From a bacterium (lineage in GTDB: Bacteria; Vulcanimicrobiota; Vulcanimicrobiia; Vulcanimicrobiales; Vulcanimicrobiaceae), in contig JAKBKY010000006.1 of the NCBI GenBank assembly GCA_021832345.1, positions 80,611-144,610 on the forward strand: 64,000 nucleotides of DNA, written 5' to 3'. Shown piece after piece: positions 8,149 through 16,643 of the stretch. The translations under genes were made by a program, and so were the position numbers. Under the pieces are notes generated by a model. The model worked only from the letters and a program-made list of their open reading frames with translations. It did not search any database and was not told where the DNA came from. Position 1 is the stretch's first letter; every line of letters begins with the position of its first letter.

Positions 8149-9794
8149 TGGTCCACGTGGCTTCGCGCTTGATGCACCGGCGCCTTCGCAGCGGAATCGC
8201 AGAGCGCTGCGCTGGCCGCCGCCACAAGTTCGTCATCCAAACCCAGCAGACGCGCTAGGGCCAGCGCATCGGTCTGCCCGGGATCGTCCGCTCCGACTTC
8301 CAGCAAGGTGTAGTCCATCGCCGCGGCAAGCGCCTCCAGGGCCGCCGCAAGATCGCCGTTCAGCGGACGGCTTGGAACGGTACGCAATCCGCGTACCGCC
8401 AGATGCGCGACGCCGGCAGCGCGCGCGACTCCGCTCAGATGGGTCGCGACCAGCGCGCATATTCCGCGTTGGCGCAGCCGTCCGATCACCGCCACAAGCA
8501 ACGCTTGCCCTTCATGCGGCGTCGTCGTTCTGGCGAACTCATCGATGAGCAAGAACATCCGCCGCTGCTCATCTTCAAGGAGGTCCCGCAGACGCACCAC
8601 TTCGCCGGCGAAGGACGAGAGCAGACCTCCTCGGTCGGCCTGCACGCCGATGCCCAGCCACGCGATGCGGTCGAAGAGCCCGACCGTCGCCCTCGTCGCC
8701 GGCACGGGCAACCCAAAAGCCGCACAGAGCGCGATCGTCCCGCAGGTGCGCAGTCCGGCACTCTTCCCTCCCATATTGGGACCCGTGACCACCGCCACGC
8801 CGGTGAGTCGCACGTCGATCGGCACATACGATGCTCCGACCCGCTCGAGCTCTGCGGCCAGCGGCAGATAGCGTGCGCCCACACAATCGATGCATCCGCG
8901 ATCGACGATCGCAGGCACCGTGCAGCGATACCGCACGGCAAAACGCGCTGCGGCAACCAGCACGTCGAGTTCGCCTAAGCGCCGCATCGCCGCTGCGAGC
9001 GCTCCCGCACGTTCGCCGACCCTGCCTGCCAACTTCGCGCGAACAGCGTACTCCAGAGCGGCAACCGTCTGCGCCGCTTCGTCGCGCCGCTGGAGCGCCG
9101 CGCGCGAGGCTTCGTCAAGCTCCAATTCGCAGAGATAATAGGTGGGGGCTTCGCGCACGACGCGCACGTGGCTCGGCACACCCCCGAGCAGGTCGCCGCG
9201 CATCAGGATAAACTCGCCCCAGGCGGGCTCATCGCGTCCCAACTGCCGGGCAACCGCCCCTGCCAAGCGCCCACGAGCGGCCTCAAACTCCGCCGCAGTT
9301 TCGTCGAGCCGTACGCGTGCCTCGGCGAGTTGCGGATCGAATGCGTCGTCGAGGTAGAACCCGCGCCTCCCGCAGCGACCGCGTTCCAAGTCTGCTCCCA
9401 GCGTCCGCACCGCATCATCGGCACACGGTTCAACGTCGACATCGCCCAGGTGCGCGTCGATCTGCTTCGCCCCGTCACAGAAGCGCAGCAGCTCTAGAAA
9501 CGCCGCGTCGTCCGGCAGATCACCCATCGCGGCGGTCGCGACGGCATGGCGTGCATCGGGCATCGTATGCAGGATCTCCCGAAGGAGTTCCAGGCGCGCT
9601 TGCCCCATACGGGCGCCAAACGCGGCAACGCGTTGCGCGCGATCTTGGGCTAGCGTCTCTTCACCGGGAACGAAGGCACACAACTCGGCAAAGACGGATC
9701 GGCCATAGTCGCCGGCCGGTTCGAGTTCCGCGATAAACCAAGGCGCGTCGAGCGCGAGCGCGCTCTGCTCGTCGAGAATGCCGTGCAGCTTCAT
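8145..9794 (-). CDS. kamC: MutS-related ATPase, KamC-like lysine 5,6-aminomutase reactivase subunit
   Basis: A 549-residue protein with a C-terminal MutS-type ATPase: Walker A GPNMGGKS around residue 340 and Walker B FLLIDEF followed by ARTTTPHEG around residue 415. It lacks the mismatch-recognition N-terminus of MutS1 and the Smr tail of MutS2. The DEFARTT-P-EG signature and the four-base overlaps on both sides (KamB-like upstream, BKACE downstream) match the KamC family, described as ATPases that exchange damaged cobalamin on lysine 5,6-aminomutase. I rely on remembered family features and gene order. The mutase subunits KamD and KamE are not in this window. Confidence 0.8.
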   Translation of the reverse strand: MKLHGILDEQSALALDAPWFIAELEPAGDYGRSVFAELCAFVPGEETLAQDRAQRVAAFGARMGQARLELLREILHTMPDARHAVATAAMGDLPDDAAFLELLRFCDGAKQIDAHLGDVDVEPCADDAVRTLGADLERGRCGRRGFYLDDAFDPQLAEARVRLDETAAEFEAARGRLAGAVARQLGRDEPAWGEFILMRGDLLGGVPSHVRVVREAPTYYLCELELDEASRAALQRRDEAAQTVAALEYAVRAKLAGRVGERAGALAAAMRRLGELDVLVAAARFAVRYRCTVPAIVDRGCIDCVGARYLPLAAELERVGASYVPIDVRLTGVAVVTGPNMGGKSAGLRTCGTIALCAAFGLPVPATRATVGLFDRIAWLGIGVQADRGGLLSSFAGEVVRLRDLLEDEQRRMFLLIDEFARTTTPHEGQALLVAVIGRLRQRGICALVATHLSGVARAAGVAHLAVRGLRTVPSRPLNGDLAAALEALAAAMDYTLLEVGADDPGQTDALALARLLGLDDELVAAASAALCDSAAKAPVHQARSHVDQ

Positions 9795-10687
9795 GCGGCC
9801 GTCGACGCGTCGGCGTAGATGTCAAAGGTGGGTAAACCCGTCGCCGCTGCCACCGCACGCAGGAACGCCCCGGGTTCGAAGGAGCGATCGCGACCGATCG
9901 ATGCAACGGTCGCGGCTACCACGCGGAGGGGGCGTTCACAGCGCAGATCCAGGCGCGCGGCAACGTTGCAAAACGCCTTTCCCGAGAGCGCGATCTGCGT
10001 CGGATCCCGCACGACGATCTGGCGCCTTTCACGCGCCTGCAGATAGACGGCCGCACCTGCGGCCGTCAGTGCGCCCGCATGGTGCAGCGCAGGCGCACTC
10101 GCGTCGTATGCAGGGGTACGTAGCCGAGCAACGAGCGCGCCGATCTGCGCGAGCGCCTCCTCTTGCGTCGGAGCCGCAGCCGCGCCGGCGGCGACGATGA
10201 TCGCGTCGTTGCCACCGCAGACCGCCGCAATCCGATCGACGGAACCATCCACCAGCACCTGCTCTGCGCCCAGTTCTTGAAATCGTTCGATGCAACGCCG
10301 CATGCCGGAGGCGGTCGGCGGGCCGAGCAACTCGTAGTAGGCACTGCGACGAGCACGCACAAAGAGCAAGGTTCCGGCGGCCGTCTGCTCGCGCGAGAGA
10401 TCGAGCACTTCGCACGCAGGCGATGCCGGGAGGAGCGCGCGCGCCGTCGCCAGGATCGTTCCGGGCCGCAAGAAGAGCCGGGGCTTGGGCTGCGCGTCCG
10501 ACACGTCGACCTGCTCGCCATCGCGGCCGGTCGAGGCGACTGCTACGCCCAAGCCCACGCGATACGCCGCCTCGAGAAGCGCGCGCAGCGTCACCGTCTT
10601 GCCGACATTCTTGGCGATGCCGACGACGAAAACCGACCGCACGCCGTCGCGTCGCGCAAGGTCCAGGAGCGTCTCACCGACCGGCAT
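9791..10687 (-). CDS. kamB: KamB-like lysine 5,6-aminomutase reactivase subunit (P-loop protein)
   Basis: A 298-residue P-loop protein. Walker A is GIAKNVGKT at residues 23-31. It is followed by VASTGRDGEQVD and a KPRLFLRPGTILATA stretch, both typical of the KamB family found in lysine-fermentation clusters. A DGSVDRIA segment follows near residue 160. The stop overlaps the ATG of the kamC-like gene (ATGA), so the two are coupled and probably form one complex. In characterised clusters this pair restores adenosylcobalamin-dependent lysine 5,6-aminomutase after cofactor inactivation. The upstream gene is an unrelated MntP-like exporter, so this looks like the first gene of the catabolic set. 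Function is inferred from motif and order. Confidence 0.78.
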   Translation of the reverse strand: MPVGETLLDLARRDGVRSVFVVGIAKNVGKTVTLRALLEAAYRVGLGVAVASTGRDGEQVDVSDAQPKPRLFLRPGTILATARALLPASPACEVLDLSREQTAAGTLLFVRARRSAYYELLGPPTASGMRRCIERFQELGAEQVLVDGSVDRIAAVCGGNDAIIVAAGAAAAPTQEEALAQIGALVARLRTPAYDASAPALHHAGALTAAGAAVYLQARERRQIVVRDPTQIALSGKAFCNVAARLDLRCERPLRVVAATVASIGRDRSFEPGAFLRAVAAATGLPTFDIYADASTAA

Positions 10688-10737
10688 GCCGGTGGCGTTC
10701 GCGCCGGCGCTCCCGGGTTCCTAAAGGGAACCTCGCC

Positions 10738-11304
10738 CTAAAGGCCCCAGCCGGCCATCCGGGCAGCAGCAAAGCCAAGGCCGGTACAGGCCAGCAAGAT
10801 GCCTGCGGTACGAGCTGCCGCCAGCTCCGCGCGTACGCCGAGCGCGCCGCCGAAGAACAGCCCCAGGGTGGTGGCCGCCACCGATGCGCAGGCAATCGCC
10901 GCCAAACACAGGAACACCGGCACTCCGATATAGAGGATTGAGAAACCGATGCCCAGCGAATCCAGACTGATAGAGAGTGCAGCCACAAACAGCCCCCACC
11001 CTCGCGCCAGATCGATGGGCTCCTTCTCGTCGCCGATCCGGTAACTCTCAACGATCATATAGAGCCCGACGGCGATCAGTGCACCGAGACCCAGGTATCC
11101 CGCGGCCCCCCCGACCAAGCGGCCCACGACCGCGCCCAAGGCTGCGCCGATGAGGACCATGCTCACTTCAGCGGCGGCAAATGCGACGCCGATGCGCACC
11201 TTGTCGCGCGCAACGACCCCCCGAATGCCGACGCCGATACTCACGGCGAAGACATCGAGCGCCAACGAAACGGCGATGATGAGGATGCGGAGAGCGGCCG
11301 CCAC
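10738..11304 (-). CDS. mntP: MntP-like manganese efflux pump
   Basis: A 188-residue inner-membrane protein with six predicted hydrophobic helices in two repeats. The family motifs are present: SLALDVFAVSIGVG near residue 14, and SISLDSLGIGFS near residue 112, each with the membrane Asp thought to bind Mn2+. MntP exports excess manganese. The likely start is a GTG at 11304 with AAGG just upstream inside the end of the response-regulator gene (five-base gap), so the two are probably co-transcribed. I saw no yybP-ykoY type leader upstream. Confidence 0.85.
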   Translation of the reverse strand: MAAALRILIIAVSLALDVFAVSIGVGIRGVVARDKVRIGVAFAAAEVSMVLIGAALGAVVGRLVGGAAGYLGLGALIAVGLYMIVESYRIGDEKEPIDLARGWGLFVAALSISLDSLGIGFSILYIGVPVFLCLAAIACASVAATTLGLFFGGALGVRAELAAARTAGILLACTGLGFAAARMAGWGL

Positions 11305-11309
11305 TGCCT

Positions 11310-11723
11310 TTAGGGTTGTCGGCCTGACAAACCGATGCCGTGCGCCTGCGCCAAGAGGCTGTTCACGGCGGTGCGCAGTTGCGAGATCGTAAACGGTTTA
11401 TTCAAGAAAAGGTTGGCGCCGGCGTTCTTTGCGCGTCCGTCCATAGCGTAGTTGGTATGCCCGCTGATCATCAGCACCGGAACACCGCGCGTCTTCTCGG
11501 CCGCTCGCAAGCGTTCGATGAGATCCAGACCCGATATCCCCGGCAACATGAAGTCACAGATGATGATATCGAAGGGTGCATCCCGATCGATCGCGACCAG
11601 CGCGCTCTCGGCATCGTTGCACGTGATCATCTCGTAGGGTCCCTTGCGCAACACCGTGTCGATGAGTGTGCAGATCGCCGGGTCGTCGTCAGCGATCAAG
11701 ACCCGCCAGTTCCTCTGCGCCAT
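11310..11723 (-). CDS. Single-domain response regulator (receiver only)
   Basis: A 137-residue CheY-like receiver domain with no output domain. The acidic pocket (IADDD near residue 11), the phospho-acceptor Asp in CDFMLPG near residue 52, LMISGH in place of the usual Thr/Ser switch region, and the NKPF lysine near residue 105 are all visible. I chose the ATG at 11723 because AAGGAG sits seven bases upstream; a longer reading from 11744 is possible. No histidine kinase is adjacent. It lies directly upstream of the MntP-like gene, which may only reflect shared transcription. Confidence 0.92.
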   Translation of the reverse strand: MAQRNWRVLIADDDPAICTLIDTVLRKGPYEMITCNDAESALVAIDRDAPFDIIICDFMLPGISGLDLIERLRAAEKTRGVPVLMISGHTNYAMDGRAKNAGANLFLNKPFTISQLRTAVNSLLAQAHGIGLSGRQP

Positions 11724-11794
11724 AGGTGGGCTCCTTCGCGTCATCTGCGCGTGTGCCTCGCGCTCGGAGCCTAAGTTCTGCTAAGTTTCAACGG

Positions 11795-12568
11795 ATGAGA
11801 GATTATGCAACGCCACGCCCCTTCGTACTGGCGACGATCCTCCTGGTCGGGGCGATGGCCGGGCCCGTGCTCGTCCTCCTCGCCACGCTACCTCCGAGCG
11901 CCGCCGTGGCTGCCTTCGCGCTCCCGGCGGCCCGTTCGGCCGTACAAACATCGCTTCTCGCCTCGGCCTTGGCAACCGGAATCGCTAGCCTTCTCGGCAT
12001 ACCGGCAGGCTACTGGCTCGCACGCTCGCATTCGCGCTTGCGGCCGGCGGCGCTCGCTGCCCTAGCGCTACCGCTCGCCTTCCCGCCGGTCGCCTCGGGG
12101 ATCCTCCTGCTCCAGGTGATCGGCACGAGAGAGCCGCTGGGCGCTTGGCTGGCGCTGCACGGTGTCCGGCTCGTCGACGCCTTCGGGGGCGTTACGCTCG
12201 CCGAGTTCTTCGTCGCCGGCTCCTTTGTAGCGCTGGCGGCAACCGCAGCCTTCGCTTCGCTCGACCGGCTCCCCGAGGAAGCGGCGCGCACGCTCGGAGC
12301 GGGCGAATGGCGCATATTTACGCGCATCGCGCTGCCGGCTGCATTGGGCAACGTCGCCGCCGGAATCGCCTTTGCCTGGTTGCGAGCCCTGGGTGAGTAT
12401 GGCGCCACCAGCGTGGTCGCTTACCATCCAACGGCGCTACCGGTCGCAGTCTACATCGCTCTAGCGGCCAGCGGCGTTCGCGCAGCCCTAGCTCTCTGTT
12501 ACGGCTTTGTGATTCTGGCGATCGTCGTCCTCGGGTTGCAGTGGGTTTTGCGCCGTCACGTCGTATAG
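11795..12568 (+). CDS. ABC transporter permease, molybdate/sulfate ModB-like
   Basis: A 257-residue membrane protein with five to six hydrophobic helices. The EAA loop EEAARTLGAGEWRIFTRIAL is followed by GEYGATSVVAY, close to ModB/CysT. The family imports molybdate, tungstate or sulfate together with a binding protein and an ATPase. Neither gene is next to it, so assignment to a particular anion is open. The gene starts about 70 bases from the divergent response-regulator gene, and this gap probably carries both promoters. The downstream proline dehydrogenase begins only eight bases after the stop, suggesting one transcript although the functions look unrelated. Confidence 0.86.
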   Translation: MRDYATPRPFVLATILLVGAMAGPVLVLLATLPPSAAVAAFALPAARSAVQTSLLASALATGIASLLGIPAGYWLARSHSRLRPAALAALALPLAFPPVASGILLLQVIGTREPLGAWLALHGVRLVDAFGGVTLAEFFVAGSFVALAATAAFASLDRLPEEAARTLGAGEWRIFTRIALPAALGNVAAGIAFAWLRALGEYGATSVVAYHPTALPVAVYIALAASGVRAALALCYGFVILAIVVLGLQWVLRRHVV

Positions 12569-12576
12569 GCCTCGGC

Positions 12577-13431
12577 ATGACGAAGCATCTCTTCTTTCTC
12601 GCCAAGCGCTTTGTCGCCGGAGAGAGCATCGGCTCGGCCCTCGAGGCGGTCTCCCGTCTCAACGCCGCCGGCATGAGCGCGACGCTCGATTTCCTGGGGG
12701 AAGACGTCCTCGAACGGGACGCGGCCCGGCAGACCCGTGATACGTACCTGGCGATGCTCGACGCGATGCGCGCAGCGGGCGTCGATGCGAACGTTTCGGT
12801 GAAACTCACCGCAATGGGCCTGCTGGTGGACACAGATTTTGCGCTGAGCAATCTGGTCGCCATCCTCGAGCGGGCCACGCACAATCACGATCCTTTCGTG
12901 CGGGTCGACATGGAAGGCAGCTCGGTAACGGCGAGAACACTGGAACTCGTCGAGGCAGCCTACGCGTCGCATCCCAACGTAGGCATCGTGCTTCAAGCCT
13001 ATTTGAAACGGACCGGCGACGACATCGAGCGTGCCATCGCACGCAGCATGCGCGTTCGGCTCTGCAAGGGCGCATACAACGAGCCGGCGACGATCGCCTA
13101 CAAAAAGATGCCCGTCATTCGCGAGCATTTTCTCACAAACGCCCAACGCTTGCTGGAGTACGGCCGCTACCCCGGCATCGCCACGCACGACCGCGCGCTT
13201 ATCGCCGCCATCGAGCAGTTCGTCACCCGCCGCTCCATAGGAGCCGATCGCTTCGAGTTCCAAATGCTCTATGGCTGCCGGCCCCAGCTCCAACGCGAAC
13301 TCGTGGCTAAGGGCTATCGCGTTCGCGTCTACGTTCCCTTTGGCACACACTGGGCCGGCTACTTCTACCGGCGGGTCCTCGAGCGGCGAGAGAACGCGCT
13401 CTTCGCAGTCTCGTCGATCTTCTCCAAATAA
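12577..13431 (+). CDS. putA: Proline dehydrogenase (monofunctional)
   Basis: A 284-residue FAD-dependent TIM-barrel enzyme oxidising L-proline to pyrroline-5-carboxylate. Motifs seen are RVDMEGSS near residue 110, RVRLCKGAYNEP near residue 160, and the C-terminal VYVPFGTHWAGYFYRRVLER, where the Arg pair binds the proline carboxylate. The length fits the monofunctional bacterial and Bacillus/Thermus PRODH type rather than fused PutA. It probably acts at the inner face of the membrane, passing electrons to quinone. No P5C dehydrogenase gene is nearby. A short CCGAG/CTCGG hairpin lies just after the stop (13436-13451) without a T-run. Confidence 0.93.
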   Translation: MTKHLFFLAKRFVAGESIGSALEAVSRLNAAGMSATLDFLGEDVLERDAARQTRDTYLAMLDAMRAAGVDANVSVKLTAMGLLVDTDFALSNLVAILERATHNHDPFVRVDMEGSSVTARTLELVEAAYASHPNVGIVLQAYLKRTGDDIERAIARSMRVRLCKGAYNEPATIAYKKMPVIREHFLTNAQRLLEYGRYPGIATHDRALIAAIEQFVTRRSIGADRFEFQMLYGCRPQLQRELVAKGYRVRVYVPFGTHWAGYFYRRVLERRENALFAVSSIFSK

Positions 13432-13543
13432 CCGACCGAGCGCGAGCTCGGCATGGAGGCTTCGGACGCCACCTAGAGTATCCCGTACACTTCATCACTC
13501 GCCCGTCCACATCAGCGTTTGTACTCTAAGGAGAGCGTTGCAC

Positions 13544-15091
13544 TTGAAGAACCTTCGCCCGCTCGTCATCATGGCGCTGCTGGCAACATCCGTAGCGCCG
13601 GCCCTTGCCGTGCAACCGTCACACGCAAAGGCACCGCAAGCCAAAGCAACCGCCCCACCTATTCCGTTCATCCCCGACGCGGTTACGAAGCACACGATTA
13701 GCCTCAACGGCAAGACGATTGCCTACACGGCACGAGCCGGGACGATTCAACTCCGCAACAAGAACCATCAGCCGACGGCGCGCATGTTCTACGTTGCGTA
13801 TACGAAAGATCACGCCGATGCCATGAAACGGCCGATCACCTTCCTCTATAACGGAGGACCGGGTAGCTCGTCGATGTGGCTCGCGATGGGATCTTGGGGA
13901 CCGGTTCGCGTGCGGATCGGCAACGGGACGCTCACCGGTCCGCCGCCCTATCAGATCGTCACCAACAAGTATAGCCTGCTGAATAAGACGGACCTCGTCT
14001 TCATCGATATGCCCGACAGCGGCTTTGGCCGTATTGACGGCGTCGGTAAGCCGAAAGACTTCTTCGGCGTCGATCAAGATGTCGCGGCTTTCGGACAGTT
14101 CGTCGCGCGATACCTCTCCAAGTTTGACCGATGGAACTCGCCGAAATTTCTCTATGGGGAAAGCTACGGCACGACTCGCTCCGCGGCGCTCGTCAACTAC
14201 CTGCAGAACAAGGGCGTCGGCATTAACGGAGTGGTCTTGCAATCCTCGATCCTAAACTTCGGCCTAGATTTTACCAACGCTTCTCCGATCGGAGGTGGCG
14301 ACTGGCCGTACGCATTTTACCTTCCTACGGAAGCGGCGACGGCCTGGTATCACAACGCGTTGCCGAAGCGCCCCGCGAAGTTCAAACCATTTCTCGCGCA
14401 AGTCGTACACTTTGCGATGCACACCTACATGACGGCGCTGGCGCGCGGCGCGCAGATTTCGCCGGCTCAGTACAACACTGTTGTTGCAAAACTCCACGAA
14501 TTTACGGGGCTTCCGCCTCAATACATCCGCAACAACAACCTGCGCGTACCGTATTGGCGCTTTGAGAGCGAACTGCTCCGCGGGCAAGATATGGAGGTCG
14601 GCCGACTCGATTCGCGCTTTGAGACGCCCTCAACCAACCAGGTTGAAAACTCCCCAAGGTGGGACCCGACGGATGCCGCTATCGACTACCCATTCACAAC
14701 GGCCGTCAACTCCTATCTGCGCCACACGTTGAAATACCACTCCCCGCTACGCTATCGCACGCAGGTGTACGGCATTATTCAAAAGAGCGGTGGATGGGAT
14801 AATACGCATCGTCACAACCCGACCACCAACGTGGCTCCCGATCTCGCCGACGCGATGAGCTATAACCCGAGCTTGAAAATCTTCTCGGCGAATGGATACT
14901 TCGACTTCGCCACGCCGTTCTTGGCGACCGTCTACACACTCAATCACCTCGGCATCAAGCCCTCGCTCCTCAAGAACATCACCTACGGCTTCTACCCGTC
15001 CGGGCATATGATCTACATTGCACCCAGGGCATTAAAGCTTTACCACGCAGCTCTGGAGCGTTGGTACTCTACCACGCTGGCTGGGCGCTAG
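13544..15091 (+). CDS. Exported S10-family serine carboxypeptidase, copy 1
   Basis: A serine carboxypeptidase of about 515 residues. The TTG at 13544 is chosen because an AAGGAG lies ten bases upstream and the product then begins with a clean signal peptide (KNLRPLVIMALLATSVAPALA); a TTG at 13538 is also possible. Catalytic elements are all present: oxyanion segment YNGGPGSS, nucleophile in GESYGT near residue 206, Asp in NGYFDFATP near residue 460, and His in SGHM near residue 487. The enzyme probably removes C-terminal residues from peptides outside the cytoplasm at acid pH, as the family does. It is followed after 22 bases by a close paralog, clearly a tandem duplication. Confidence 0.92.
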   Translation: MKNLRPLVIMALLATSVAPALAVQPSHAKAPQAKATAPPIPFIPDAVTKHTISLNGKTIAYTARAGTIQLRNKNHQPTARMFYVAYTKDHADAMKRPITFLYNGGPGSSSMWLAMGSWGPVRVRIGNGTLTGPPPYQIVTNKYSLLNKTDLVFIDMPDSGFGRIDGVGKPKDFFGVDQDVAAFGQFVARYLSKFDRWNSPKFLYGESYGTTRSAALVNYLQNKGVGINGVVLQSSILNFGLDFTNASPIGGGDWPYAFYLPTEAATAWYHNALPKRPAKFKPFLAQVVHFAMHTYMTALARGAQISPAQYNTVVAKLHEFTGLPPQYIRNNNLRVPYWRFESELLRGQDMEVGRLDSRFETPSTNQVENSPRWDPTDAAIDYPFTTAVNSYLRHTLKYHSPLRYRTQVYGIIQKSGGWDNTHRHNPTTNVAPDLADAMSYNPSLKIFSANGYFDFATPFLATVYTLNHLGIKPSLLKNITYGFYPSGHMIYIAPRALKLYHAALERWYSTTLAGR

Positions 15092-15113
15092 AGTGTATAA
15101 AGGGATGTATTCT

Positions 15114-16643
15114 GTGAAGATCCTCCGCCTATTGACCTGCGCTACGCTCGCCGCAGCTTCGATGTCTCTGCCTGCTCTTGCGGCCAAGGCGCAAGCCACG
15201 CCGGCCTGGCTCAAAGTCCCCGATTCCGTCACGCAGCACTCCATGATGTTACGCGGCAAGAAGCTCAACTATACCGCGCGCGCGGGGACCATTGTGCTGC
15301 GCAACTCCAAGCAGCAACCTCTTACGACCATGTTCTACACGGCGTATACCGTCGGCGGGATACCGGCGCGCAAACGGCCGATCACTTTTCTCTACAACGG
15401 CGGTCCCGGCAGTTCCACCATTTACCTGCGTATGGGATCCTGGGGGCCGATCAGAGCCCAGATCACGCGCAATGGTGGAATCACGCCGCCCGCTCCCTAC
15501 ACCCTGGTCTCCAACCAATACACGCTCCTCAACAAGACCGATCTCGTCTTCGTCGACATGCCCGCGAGCGGCTATGGGCGCATTTGGCCGGGTGCCGATG
15601 CCAAAAAAGTCTTCGGCAGCGACAATGACGTCCGCATGTTCGCCCAGTTTATCGATCGCTACCTGAAGAAATTCGATCGGTGGAACTCCCCGAAGTTTCT
15701 TTACGGCGAGTCCTACGGAACGCCGCGTAGCGCCATGCTCGTCAACTATCTGCAGCACCATGGCGTATCGATCAACGGCGTCGTGCTCCAGTCCTCCATC
15801 CTGAACTACAACCTCGCCTCTCCGGATATTTACGGCGGGGCCTCCACCGACGATTGGCAGTACGTCTTTCAAATGGCGACGGAGGCTGCCACGGCCTGGT
15901 ACTACCACGCCGTTCCCGGAGCCCCCGCCAATCTCTCGACCTACATGCAACAGGTTCAAGCCTTTGCCATGGGCCAGTATCGCGAAGCGCTCTTAAAGGG
16001 CGCCCAGATATCGCCGGTCCAGTACAACGCGGTAGTCGCGAAGCTGCACTACTATCTCGCCATCCCCAAACGATACATTCGCGATTCAAATCTACGCATT
16101 CCGGCAGAACACTATATTGCGGAGTTCCGGCGTTCTTCGGGAAAGATCGAAGATATCTACGATTCGCGCTATCAGCTCTATACGCTCGATCGCGGAGAAG
16201 AGTATCCGAGCATGACGCCGAGCAACGCATCGATCGCCTCGCCGTTCTTTATGCTCCAGAATGAGTACATGCAGAAAAATTTGAAATATCACACACCGCT
16301 GATGTACCGCATGGGCGCGTATAAGGAAATTCAAAAGGTCGGCCCGTGGAACTTTAAACATGACGGATCGCTGCCGCTCAATACGGCCCCGGACCTGGCG
16401 CAAGCGCTCACCTACAACCCGCATCTGCGCGTCTTCTCGGCCAACGGCTACTTTGATTCGGTGACCCCGTTTCTGGCAACCGTCTATACCCTCAACCACC
16501 TCAACCTCGCCCCGCAGCTACAGAGCCACATCAGCTATGGCTTCTATCCCTCGGGGCACATGATCTATCTCAACGTGGTGGCGTTGGCGCAGCTCCATCG
16601 GGCGCTAGAGCGCTGGTATACCTCCGTCTTGGCCATACGCTAA
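15114..16643 (+). CDS. Exported S10-family serine carboxypeptidase, copy 2
   Basis: About 509 residues, homologous along its length to the preceding gene (shared YNGGPGSS, FLYGESYGT, VLQSSILN and YGFYPSGHMIY). The nucleophile Ser is near residue 199, the Asp in NGYFDSVTP, and the His near residue 482. The GTG at 15114 is preceded by AAAGGG and opens directly onto a signal peptide (KILRLLTCATLAAASMSLPALA), mirroring the non-ATG start of copy 1; a longer reading from 15093 exists. The two copies have diverged in the mid region, so substrate preference may differ. The stop TAA overlaps the stop of the convergent HEAT/cyclophilin gene within four bases. Confidence 0.92.
   Translation: MKILRLLTCATLAAASMSLPALAAKAQATPAWLKVPDSVTQHSMMLRGKKLNYTARAGTIVLRNSKQQPLTTMFYTAYTVGGIPARKRPITFLYNGGPGSSTIYLRMGSWGPIRAQITRNGGITPPAPYTLVSNQYTLLNKTDLVFVDMPASGYGRIWPGADAKKVFGSDNDVRMFAQFIDRYLKKFDRWNSPKFLYGESYGTPRSAMLVNYLQHHGVSINGVVLQSSILNYNLASPDIYGGASTDDWQYVFQMATEAATAWYYHAVPGAPANLSTYMQQVQAFAMGQYREALLKGAQISPVQYNAVVAKLHYYLAIPKRYIRDSNLRIPAEHYIAEFRRSSGKIEDIYDSRYQLYTLDRGEEYPSMTPSNASIASPFFMLQNEYMQKNLKYHTPLMYRMGAYKEIQKVGPWNFKHDGSLPLNTAPDLAQALTYNPHLRVFSANGYFDSVTPFLATVYTLNHLNLAPQLQSHISYGFYPSGHMIYLNVVALAQLHRALERWYTSVLAIR

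Noticed and set aside
13271..13543. N-terminal extension of the first S10 peptidase into the proline dehydrogenase gene
   Set aside because: It overlaps a well-supported gene in another frame and would bury the signal peptide.
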